Of a DNA stretch of 12,870 nucleotides, positions 6,321 through 12,870 are shown in pieces. Origin of the DNA: Planctomycetaceae bacterium (GTDB lineage Bacteria > Planctomycetota > Planctomycetia > Pirellulales > Thermoguttaceae). The notes beneath the pieces were generated by a model. The model was not told the origin of the DNA. It worked only from the letters and a program-made list of their open reading frames with translations, and made no database searches. Within the stretch, counting starts at the first letter, position 1; every line of letters begins with the position of its first letter. The stretch spans positions 1-12,870 of the forward strand of contig JAITKS010000431.1 of assembly GCA_031278315.1 (NCBI GenBank). The letters run 5' to 3'. Made by a program: the position numbers and the translations under genes.

Positions 6321-6724
6321 TCAACTTGAATTAACGAAAAAACAACTTGAATTAACGAAAAAAATTTTTTCTGTAGAACGAATAATGAAATAACAGAAAT
6401 TACAAAAAGACAAAATATCGGTTTTATTGTCTTTTATTGAATTGTCGGAGTTATTTCTAATAAATGAAATTTCATTGATTATAAACTTTAAGTTCGTACT
6501 ATAAATTCAGCGTGATAAGGTGTATTCATTCAAACAATTCAAACTATGATTTTCATTAATTAAACAGAAACAGTATCAATTACCGAATTTTAAAACGTGA
6601 GCGGTTTAACAAACAACCTGCGGAATTATTGTAACGAAAATTATAATCAGTACAGAATTTTACGCAGGACAATTAATTAATAACAATAATTAATAACAAA
6701 TTTAATTTTACGAATAAAAATAAA
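6321..6724. other. Spacer between tRNA-Trp and secE
   Basis: 404 AT-rich bases without a gene. The 21-bp tandem duplication at 6322-6363 starts two bases after the tRNA. A TATAAT at 6642-6647, 78 bases before secE, is a possible -10 box; its -35 position (6619-6624, tgcgga) is poor. Immediately upstream is gtaacgaaaattat (6631-6644), which also occurs at 5847-5860. Confidence 0.55.
6322..6363. repeat. 21-bp perfect tandem duplication after tRNA-Trp
   Basis: The 21-bp unit at 6322-6342 (beginning caacttgaattaacg, ending in six A) is repeated exactly at 6343-6363, directly downstream of the tRNA 3' end. It most likely arose by slippage and is probably part of the transcribed tRNA trailer. Confidence 0.85.
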
Positions 6725-7156
6725 ATGATTGACCTTATTAAGGCATTTTTCAGTTTTAGACGCTATAAAGCTAGTCAAGGTTCTCGGACGAGACGATTGA
6801 CAGCTTTGGGCGTTTTTATAATTTTCGCAAGCGGTGCTTATAGATTTTTTGTTACATCCCCAGAATTATTTTTTATCAAAGATACGCAAAATCAACAAAT
6901 TGTGATAGGCAGTATTGCAATTGCGATTGCGCTTTTTGGAGCATGGTTTGCGTTTAGGCTCGTAAACTGGCCGACATTCGCCAATTTTCTCGTATCTGTT
7001 GAGGGTGAGATGTTGAAAGTTTCGTGGCCAAATTGGCAGGAATTGTATTCGTCTACGGTTGTTGTCTTGACGTTGTTTCTAATTTTAGCCGGCATGATCT
7101 TTATTTTCGATTTAGCGTGGATGACAATTTTCAAATTAATTCGAGTTATACCGTAA
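6725..7156 (+). CDS. secE: Preprotein translocase subunit SecE
   Basis: A 143-aa inner-membrane protein, the small clamp subunit of the SecYEG channel. The diagnostic C-terminal SecE region is clear: an amphipathic helix and conserved surface FLVSVEGEMLKVSWPNWQEL (88-107), followed by the essential membrane helix (about 111-136). Two further N-terminal hydrophobic segments (about 27-43 and 59-78) give three membrane helices, as in E. coli SecE and unlike the single-helix form of many Gram-positives. The ATG at 6725 has no evident Shine-Dalgarno, and the preceding bases are AT-rich. nusG follows after 50 bases, and the two are very likely one transcript. Identification rests on the VSWP motif, topology and synteny. 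Confidence 0.95.
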   Translation: MIDLIKAFFSFRRYKASQGSRTRRLTALGVFIIFASGAYRFFVTSPELFFIKDTQNQQIVIGSIAIAIALFGAWFAFRLVNWPTFANFLVSVEGEMLKVSWPNWQELYSSTVVVLTLFLILAGMIFIFDLAWMTIFKLIRVIP

Positions 7157-7206
7157 GCGTATTTTAGGAGAAATAATAGGAGTGTTTAGTTGCATAGGAG
7201 CAGATC

Positions 7207-8067
7207 ATGTTAGAATCGAATTTAGAAAATAACGCAAGTGATCAGATTGATTATCAGGCAAATAGTGAATCTGTTGCCGTTGATACAGTTGATACAACCG
7301 ATAATTTAATTGCGGATACAGATAATGTTGCGGTTGCGGTTGCGGATCCGAGTACAGCGGATAAAGATTTATCTGTTGAAAATAAAATCGAAAAAAAGAA
7401 AAAAAAGTCAACAGAAAAAGAAAGTAAGAAAGACCAAAGCAAGAAAAAAAACAAGGCTGAAGTCAAAGAAAAAGCTGCTGATAAAATCGAAAAAACAGCT
7501 GAAAGTGAAATCCCGAAAGGTAAAGATTGGTATATCTTAAAAGTACAAGTAAACCGTGAAGATATAATAAAGAAAAATCTGCTAAAACGTGCAAAAATAA
7601 CCGGTTTAGAGCAATTTTTCGGTGATATTTTAGTTCCGACTGAAAAAATTACTGAAATTCGTAATGAAAAAAAACGTGTCGTAAAACGTGTAGTCCAACG
7701 GAAATTGTATCCGGGTTACATAATGATTAATATGGAAATAAACGATGACACGTGGTTTCTAGTAAGAGAAACGCCGGGAATCGGTGATTTCACCGGAGCA
7801 ATTGGAAAACCAACGCCAATGTTACCGCACGAAGTTCAAAGAATGCTCGCAGCAGAAAAAGAAGACCCGGCTGAATCGCCAAAACTTAAAGTTGGATATA
7901 GTATCGGTGATCAAATTAAAATTAAAGAGGGAAGCTTTGAAAGCTTAAACGGAGTTGTCGACGCAATTGATTATGCAAGCGGACGAGTCGTTGTAATTGT
8001 TAACATGTTTGGAAGAAGTACGCCGGTTGATTTAGAGTATTGGCAAATTGAGCAAAATTCAGGATAA
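7207..8067 (+). CDS. nusG: Transcription termination/antitermination factor NusG with N-terminal extension
   Basis: 286 aa against about 180 for typical NusG. The conserved part begins near residue 106: NGN domain WYILKVQVNRE...LEQFFGDILVPTEKITEIR...KLYPGYIMINM (108-176), then VRETPGIGDFTG (186-197), and a KOW domain with GDQIKIKEGSFESLNGVV and FGRSTPVDLEYWQIE (234-282). NusG binds RNA polymerase through NGN to aid processivity and Rho action, and contacts ribosomal S10 through KOW. Residues 1-58 are acidic and low in complexity (VAVAVAD, DTVDTTDN). Residues 59-105 are lysine/glutamate rich. The start is supported by aggag at 7196-7200, six bases before ATG 7207. The usual downstream rplK is absent; a spacer with an 18-bp inverted repeat follows. 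Confidence 0.98.
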   Translation: MLESNLENNASDQIDYQANSESVAVDTVDTTDNLIADTDNVAVAVADPSTADKDLSVENKIEKKKKKSTEKESKKDQSKKKNKAEVKEKAADKIEKTAESEIPKGKDWYILKVQVNREDIIKKNLLKRAKITGLEQFFGDILVPTEKITEIRNEKKRVVKRVVQRKLYPGYIMINMEINDDTWFLVRETPGIGDFTGAIGKPTPMLPHEVQRMLAAEKEDPAESPKLKVGYSIGDQIKIKEGSFESLNGVVDAIDYASGRVVVIVNMFGRSTPVDLEYWQIEQNSG

Positions 8068-8542
8068 CATATAAAAAACATTTTGGAAAATTCAGTTTTG
8101 CTTTTCAAAAGAATAAACAAGAATTACAAGATAGTTAAATATGAATTTATGACAAAATTGTCCAAGTTTTCAAACAAAACAAAAATTTCAAATGAGAAAA
8201 GTAAGAAAATATAGAAGAATATATCGGTAATATTTTTTTGGTGTTTTTTCTCATTTGAAATTTAAGATTAAATTTGTCAAATAAACATTGTTTTCAAGGT
8301 GATGTTATAGTTCGGTTTTATTGGTCTCGTGTATTTTATTTATCTTGTTGTTTCATATTTGTCCTCTGTGTTTTTTGTGATATGAATCACGACTCTTGAA
8401 TTAAAAAAATCCGCCGATATACTTCTCACTCTTGGAAATTAGATTTATGTTACAAAAAATAAAGCTGATTTTCTTTGTCATTTCAGGTTAAATATTCTAC
8501 TGAATAGTTACTAAAAAATTACAAAAAGGAGAAAAAATTTAT
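8068..8542. other. Spacer after nusG with inverted repeat and decayed repeat pieces
   Basis: 475 bases with no gene. They hold the 18-bp inverted repeat at 8183-8263. Between about 8350 and 8520 lie fragments that resemble the dispersed repeat body: tgtcctctgtg near 8360, ccgccgatata near 8411, and aatattctactga...ttactaaaaaa near 8492-8518 (compare aatattccactga...ttactaaaaaa in copies 1 and 2). The second set is degenerate, so its membership in the family is inference. Confidence 0.45.
8183..8263. terminator. 18-bp perfect inverted repeat, possible bidirectional terminator
   Basis: The arms aaatttcaaatgagaaaa (8183-8200) and ttttctcatttgaaattt (8246-8263) are exact complements separated by 45 bases. 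It lies 115 bases after the nusG stop and could end secE-nusG transcription. The long loop, AT-rich stem and lack of a clean T-run mean it is not a textbook intrinsic terminator. A small MITE remnant or a protein site is equally possible. Confidence 0.45.
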
Positions 8543-9697
8543 ATGATGATATCATATTGGACTTTAATTGACACGAACAAAGGAATTTATTCTGACGATT
8601 TTCATTATCAGAGTTACGGTAACGACGACGGAATTCGTGCGGCAGAGTATCGGATGAAACGTCTTCACAGCGGCAGATCGGATGGAATTGATGTTATTAC
8701 GATTGACAATGGATTGCTTTCGTTTGAAATTTTGCCGACACGCGGTTTCAGTATTTACAAAGTGCGGTATAACGATATTGAGTTGAAATGGGATTCACCT
8801 AATTTGTGGCCGGTTCATCCATCGTTTGTACCGATTTATGATCCAAGCGGTTTAGGATGGCTTGAAGGCTTTACGGAATGGTTTGTTCGTTGCGGTTTGG
8901 AAAGCAACGGTTCGCCCGAATTTGATGCAAACGGCAAATTAATTTATCCAATTCACGGACGAATTGCCAACATTCCTTCTGATTATGTCCGTCTAACTGA
9001 AAATATAGGTACAAAAGAAATTTCGTTAAATGGCAAAGTATTTGAAACGAAATTATTTTTTAAGAAATTTGTTTTGGATACAACGTTGATAACTTGGTTT
9101 AACTCTACAAAATTTACGATTCGGGATACTGTTACTAATCTTTCTTCTGTGCCGAATGAATTTGAATTATTGTATCATATCAACACGGGGCAGCCGTTTG
9201 CTTCGCCCGGCGGCCGTGTAGTGATTCCGTTTGATCGTCTTGTGCCGCAAACTAATACCGCAGCTGAAAATTTACATGAATGGGATAAACTCGGCCCCGA
9301 AATAACCGGAAGTGAAGAAGTTGTTTTTTATTTTAAACCCGGTGTGAATGCAAATGGAATTTGCAAAACGATGCTAATTAATTCAACGGGAGACAAAGCG
9401 TTTGTGTTATCGTTTAGGCGGGATTCGTTACCGTATTTTGCTCTGTGGAAAAGCCGGCTTGCGAACACAGACGGTTATGTTTGCGGTTTAGAACCGACAA
9501 TTAGTTTTCCGAATAAGCACTCATTTGAAAAACAACATGGCAGAGTTGCAAAATTGAATCCGCAAGAATCGCGATCTTTCGAGTTAAATTTTGAAATTCT
9601 CAATGATCCTAAAATTATTACTGAAACAGAAACTGAAATAAAAAATTTCAAAACAAAAGGAAAAATAGAATCCAAACCGATAAAAGAGTGGTCATAA
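8543..9697 (+). CDS. DUF4432 family protein (aldose 1-epimerase-like)
   Basis: A 384-aa soluble protein with the beta-sandwich sequence pattern of galactose-mutarotase-like proteins, best matching the DUF4432 family, which I recall as common in Planctomycetes. Family-like motifs are ILPTRGFSIYKVRY (63-76), GWLEGFTEWFVRCGL (105-119), PIHGRIANIP (136-145), LLYHINTGQP (209-218) and GLEPTISFPN (315-324). By analogy with GalM, His138, His212 and Glu317 are the likely catalytic or sugar-binding residues. A role in converting or binding sugar anomers is therefore plausible, but the substrate is unknown. There is no signal peptide. Aaggag at 8526-8531 precedes the ATG at 8543 by 11 bases; the adjacent ATG at 8546 is an equally possible start. 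The C-terminal tail (about 355-384) is charged and low in complexity. There is no functional partner next to it. Confidence 0.85.
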   Translation: MMISYWTLIDTNKGIYSDDFHYQSYGNDDGIRAAEYRMKRLHSGRSDGIDVITIDNGLLSFEILPTRGFSIYKVRYNDIELKWDSPNLWPVHPSFVPIYDPSGLGWLEGFTEWFVRCGLESNGSPEFDANGKLIYPIHGRIANIPSDYVRLTENIGTKEISLNGKVFETKLFFKKFVLDTTLITWFNSTKFTIRDTVTNLSSVPNEFELLYHINTGQPFASPGGRVVIPFDRLVPQTNTAAENLHEWDKLGPEITGSEEVVFYFKPGVNANGICKTMLINSTGDKAFVLSFRRDSLPYFALWKSRLANTDGYVCGLEPTISFPNKHSFEKQHGRVAKLNPQESRSFELNFEILNDPKIITETETEIKNFKTKGKIESKPIKEWS

Positions 9698-10120
9698 TTA
9701 ACGTTACAAAAAAGAGTAATTTACTGTAAACTCATTACACTTTAAATTTCGGTTTTTATTACAAAAGAGCTGTTCACCCGAATCGCCTTAACGGGGCAAT
9801 CAGCATTAGCGTGGGGCAACTAATTACGGAAAAAATATAACACACCAAAACCCTGTAAGGGCGGCAGCAAAAAATTTATTTATGATCTCTAGCCTTGTGC
9901 CTTTGCTGGGCGAATTCATAGACAATTTTTTGACTCAAAAACAAGTTGTATTTATTAAAAAATATTTCAACGTTTATTGACAATATTTTCAATTACAAAA
10001 AAATAAAAAAAGAATTTTAAAGTGTAATCGGTATATAATCACAGATGATTGTTACTCAAAATATAAATAACTTAAAAAATAATTAACCTAATTTTCATAC
10101 AAAACTAATTTATCTGAATC
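9698..10120. other. Spacer with MITE-like segment
   Basis: 423 bases without a gene, dominated by the inverted-repeat-bounded segment at 9734-10028. The remaining bases up to the 815-aa gene are AT-rich and show no clear promoter or ribosome site. Confidence 0.6.
9734..10028. mobile_element. MITE-like element bounded by 17-bp inverted repeats
   Basis: attacactttaaatttc (9734-9750) and gaattttaaagtgtaat (10012-10028) are inverted copies matching at 16 of 17 positions. The right end is identical to the tail of dispersed repeat copy 1 (166-182) and close to that of copy 2 (2504-2520). In all three the tail is followed by (t/c)ggtata. Inside are GC-richer palindrome-like pieces: tcgccttaacggggcaatcag near 9780 (compare 193-213), ccctgtaaggg near 9851 and a tagccttgtgcc...gctgggc stretch near 9890-9911. 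No transposase is encoded and no clear target-site duplication is seen, so this would be a non-autonomous element or a relic. Confidence 0.4.
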
Positions 10121-12568
10121 ATGACTCCTAATAATGAACGTGTTCAAAAAATTCAAAATCTTGTTAAACGGGGTGACTGGAAAAAAGCTTACAAAGAAGC
10201 TAAATTTTCTTTGAAATTATCAAATTCGCCGGAAATAAAATCTCTTGCGGTAATGTCGCTTTGGCTTTGGATTAAAGATCAAGTCAAACGAAATCAATAC
10301 GAAGAGGCGAAAATAAATGTCCGGGAACTAATGCATCTCGGTACAGAATCTATTCCGTTAGATATTAAAAACGAGTTTACATCAATATTTCCGTTACTTG
10401 GTTTAACGTCGCTTTTGTCTGACGATTTGAAGAACGATACTACGTCAGCAAAAATTCAGACGCAGTTATTAGACCAATACATTATCCACAATAGTAAATC
10501 AGCTGACATGCTGCCGGAAACGCTGGAAGCAGCTGAACAAATTAAAAAAACATTTCAATTGATCGAATCGCGTCAAGATACCAAAGCAACAGAGATATTA
10601 GCTGCCATACCATTTAAGTCGCCGGCAGCAGAGTGGAAGTTGTTGATTCGCGGATTAATCGCACATTACAACGACGACAATAAAACCGCAACCGAATGTT
10701 GGCAGCGTCTCAATAATTCACGGCCAACGCATAAAATCGCTTCTAATTTACAAAATTTATTTAGAGATAAAAATAACGTTTACTCAAATAATGATATTGT
10801 AAAGCAATTTAATTTGTTCAAAGATAAATCTATTTCGTCACAATCAAGTAAAATTGATTTAATTGATAACTTACGAATTATCAACGATTGTTTAAAATTA
10901 GGCAAATATAAAGATGTTCTTTTTCGGCTGCCGATAATTCGTCAAACGGCTCAAAGTCAACATGCACGAATGTATGGACGAATTTTATATCAGGTATATG
11001 TACATTTACTTAAACGTGCGCAACCGGTAATCGTACGGCAATTTATCGAACAGAATTTACCTTTACCGCTCGACCCGCATGGCAATCGGACGTTTGCAAT
11101 TCTGATTAACAGATTGATAAAGACAGATATGGAAATTCCTCTATGGCTGCGGCAGTCTGGTTTACATATTTACTGGAAAAAATTCGCAGAAGAAGATGTT
11201 GATCTAATTGAATCTTTTTCACCGCAAATGAAATCACGTGCTAAATCAATTGCATTTTACGAAATTATAGATAATGCTAGAGAAGCTCTCATGACGAAGT
11301 CTATACGTAAAATGATTATTAGTGATTTAAATAAACATAATTATTCATCAGTTGATAGTGACGAAGATTATTATGGTTCTGATTGGTTTACGTTCTATTA
11401 TAAAAAGGCTATTGATGCAGACCCAACTAATATAATCGCTTTCGAGGATTTCGAATCTTTCCTACAAATGATGCAAGAGCCGGAGAAAGCAGACGGAGAA
11501 AAAAAAGCCGAATATGAAATAATACTAAATGATTTATATAAACAAATTTTTCAGCATAATACAGGAGATATTAAGTTACTTTATCAATTATTTGATACTT
11601 GTATATCGAGAAATAAATTTGACGATTCGGTTGAAATTTTAGCTAATATTGAGAATCTCAATAAAATTTCAAAAAATACAATTTACCGTAAATTAAAATT
11701 AACAATCTTTCAGTGCAGACAGGCTCTGCAAAAAAATGATTTAATAAATACAGAAAAATACATAACAGTATTTGATAATATACAAAATATTGACCCCATA
11801 TATTATCGGTACAACTTGGTGATGCTTGCGTTAAAATTTATTTTTTCAATTAGAAAAGAAAATATAAAACAAGCGAAAGAAATATTGTCAAATCACAAAA
11901 AACATGGATTTGATAATATTCTGCCTATAATCTTTGCGGTATTATTTGAAACAAGAAGAATAAAAATCTCAAGTAAAATTGTAAAAAATTTAGAAAATTT
12001 ATTTTATCAGGAAGTTCAGAAACCGCCTAAAAGTTCTTCTGTTGGTGCTATTAGTGACTTATTGAGTGGTGTCTTCGATAACAGTACAGAAATAACATAT
12101 AAAGACGACATCTTTACAAATGAACATGTTCAAAAAGTTTTCAACTATATTAAAGAAATTGGCAGAATAAGATGGAAAAAAGAAAAAGATATTACTGGGG
12201 TATGTACTTTTATCTGGCATTATCTTACAAAATGTAATTCAGTAAGTTCGAGTAATAAACAAACAGTTGTAAAATTGTTTCAACGTCTGGCAAAAAGGGG
12301 AAAATCATTATTTCCTAATTCACCTATACTGACTTTTCTTGAATTGGAATCACTATACTGTAATATAGATCTACAGATTACTAATGTCCGCTTCTTCAGG
12401 GCATTTAAAAAAAAGAAAGTATTAGATAAAAGACTTAAAGAATTTACATTAAAGTATGGCAAATCGAAAGAAAATCCTGAAATAAGTATATTCATAGCAG
12501 CCGCAACAGAAAAGTTAAAAAAATCTATAAATGAAGATGCAGTAGAACAAATATTGAATTTCTTATGA
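10121..12568 (+). CDS. Large alpha-helical protein with TPR-like stretches, function unknown
   Basis: 815 aa, predicted soluble and mostly helical, with no signal peptide or membrane span. Degenerate TPR-like helix pairs can be read at about 17-40 (RGDWKKAYKEAKFSLKL), 181-204, 255-272 (LKLGKYKDVLF) and 426-449 (YKKAIDADPTNIIAFEDF), which suggests an alpha-solenoid scaffold. Regular repeats are not conserved enough to count. Residues 411-418 (VDSDEDYY) and 452-463 form charged linkers. I see no catalytic motif. The ATG at 10121 has no Shine-Dalgarno, and an upstream TAA-rich region blocks extension. Base composition changes inside the gene. By hand count of single 60-base lines, the first half reaches about 40-48% GC (lines 10501, 10921, 11041) and the second half about 23-28% (lines 11821, 11881, 12481). 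It stands alone, so context gives no function. Confidence 0.8.
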   Translation: MTPNNERVQKIQNLVKRGDWKKAYKEAKFSLKLSNSPEIKSLAVMSLWLWIKDQVKRNQYEEAKINVRELMHLGTESIPLDIKNEFTSIFPLLGLTSLLSDDLKNDTTSAKIQTQLLDQYIIHNSKSADMLPETLEAAEQIKKTFQLIESRQDTKATEILAAIPFKSPAAEWKLLIRGLIAHYNDDNKTATECWQRLNNSRPTHKIASNLQNLFRDKNNVYSNNDIVKQFNLFKDKSISSQSSKIDLIDNLRIINDCLKLGKYKDVLFRLPIIRQTAQSQHARMYGRILYQVYVHLLKRAQPVIVRQFIEQNLPLPLDPHGNRTFAILINRLIKTDMEIPLWLRQSGLHIYWKKFAEEDVDLIESFSPQMKSRAKSIAFYEIIDNAREALMTKSIRKMIISDLNKHNYSSVDSDEDYYGSDWFTFYYKKAIDADPTNIIAFEDFESFLQMMQEPEKADGEKKAEYEIILNDLYKQIFQHNTGDIKLLYQLFDTCISRNKFDDSVEILANIENLNKISKNTIYRKLKLTIFQCRQALQKNDLINTEKYITVFDNIQNIDPIYYRYNLVMLALKFIFSIRKENIKQAKEILSNHKKHGFDNILPIIFAVLFETRRIKISSKIVKNLENLFYQEVQKPPKSSSVGAISDLLSGVFDNSTEITYKDDIFTNEHVQKVFNYIKEIGRIRWKKEKDITGVCTFIWHYLTKCNSVSSSNKQTVVKLFQRLAKRGKSLFPNSPILTFLELESLYCNIDLQITNVRFFRAFKKKKVLDKRLKEFTLKYGKSKENPEISIFIAAATEKLKKSINEDAVEQILNFL

Positions 12569-12637
12569 AGTAACAAAAAAATAGTAAAAAACTTAACCTC
12601 TAAAAATCTCACATAAAAATTTATAGTTAAAATAAAC

Positions 12638-12700
12638 GCGGCCGTCTTGACCGCTTATATTTAAGTATTTTTTGTACAAAAATTGTTTGGGCGGGATGTT
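12638..12700. repeat. Dispersed two-hairpin repeat, copy 3 (decayed head)
   Basis: gcggccgtcttgaccgc (12638-12654) corresponds to hairpin one of copy 2 with substitutions. It is followed by six T, gtac, five A (12668-12682), matching the palindrome at 2332-2347, and then ggcgggatgtttgcg, a mutated hairpin two. Order and spacing match copy 2, so homology is convincing despite decay. The AT-rich body and 17-bp tail are not recognisable. Confidence 0.7.
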
Positions 12701-12852
12701 TGCGATTTTTTTAAAATTATTTTTTTAGAAGTTGCTCTAATTTTTTATTGTAAAGTTGTATAAAAAATGTTGTATGGTAAAATCTCGAACCTTTGATTTT
12801 TGTACGTATTTTTGTGTTGCGGTGATTAAAACAATCATTAAATTACACATTC

Positions 12853-12868
12853 ATCGTATTATGAATTT
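12853..12868. repeat. 16-bp exact match to 2225-2240
   Basis: atcgtattatgaattt occurs here and at 2225-2240, where it lies 64 bases upstream of hairpin one of repeat copy 2. It may mark the outer edge of another repeat copy extending past the window, but the match is short and AT-rich. Confidence 0.4.
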
Positions 12869-12870
12869 TG

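Larger units (their letters stand above)
12569..12870. other. Non-coding right end with decayed repeat
   Basis: 302 AT-rich bases with no gene. They include the degenerate repeat head at 12638-12700 and a 16-bp match at 12853-12868 to sequence lying 64 bases upstream of copy 2. Confidence 0.6.

Noticed and set aside
5693..6724. Possible small rpmG (L33) gene around tRNA-Trp
   Set aside because: No frame of about 50 codons with the basic, cysteine-bearing L33 pattern is present in either spacer.
7182..7232. Short GTG-initiated frame upstream of nusG
   Set aside because: It is only 16 codons, overlaps nusG, and the nearest aggag at 7166-7170 is poorly spaced. The second Shine-Dalgarno clearly serves nusG.
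7254..7466. Minus-strand hydrophobic frame opposite the NusG extension
   Set aside because: The leucine/phenylalanine-rich peptide is the antisense of the lysine-rich stretch of nusG. It has no independent support.

Overview
The window carries the classic translation/transcription block tRNA-Thr(TGT), tRNA-Tyr(GTA), tRNA-Gly(TCC), tRNA-Thr(GGT), tuf, tRNA-Trp(CCA), secE, nusG, all on the + strand between about 2.96 and 8.07 kb. The EF-Tu sequence is the best taxonomic clue. Its switch I region reads KGGTVRD...KTVTIAVAHVEYE instead of the usual ARGITI context, which from memory is the form seen in Planctomycetes (Pirellula-like lineages). A DUF4432 gene, a SecE with three membrane segments and abundant palindromic intergenic repeats fit that assignment. 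The DNA is AT-rich, with long A/T-loaded spacers, so a low-GC planctomycete, perhaps host-associated, is my inference. The exact organism cannot be named from the sequence.

Layout. 1-306: repeat copy (two-hairpin plus tail element), a second hairpin and a heptamer tandem array. 307-2025 (-): multi-pass membrane protein of 572 aa, resembling GT39-type glycosyltransferases in architecture. 2026-2963: non-coding, holding the best-preserved copy of the repeat. 2964-3837: four tRNA genes separated by long spacers. 3838-4492: non-coding, ending in a possible promoter and a GC-rich structured tuf leader. 4493-5692: tuf. 5693-6249: spacer with two copies of a two-stem palindromic element. 6250-6320: tRNA-Trp. 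6725-8067: secE and nusG. 8068-8542: spacer with an 18-bp perfect inverted repeat. 8543-9697: DUF4432/aldose-1-epimerase-like protein. 9698-10120: MITE-like inverted-repeat segment. 10121-12568: 815-aa alpha-helical protein with TPR-like stretches, of unknown function. 12569-12870: decayed repeat copy and the start of a possible further one.

How the genes fit together. The tRNAs supply aminoacyl-tRNA substrates for EF-Tu. SecE is the essential small subunit of the SecYEG translocon, and NusG links RNA polymerase to elongation control and to the ribosome. In most bacteria nusG is followed by rplK-rplA-rplJ-rplL-rpoB-rpoC. Here that linkage is broken right after nusG, and no rpmG is visible between tuf and secE. 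The two downstream genes and the upstream membrane gene have no evident functional tie to this block.

The most interesting signals are non-coding. The first is a repeated two-stem element (three copies around the tRNA/tuf genes) with one apparent compensatory base-pair change. The second is a GC-rich tuf leader with nested stems and a strong Shine-Dalgarno placed before a non-AUG 20-codon frame. The third is a family of palindromic/MITE-like repeats sharing a common 17-bp tail. I see no CRISPR array, transposase gene, phage gene or defence system.
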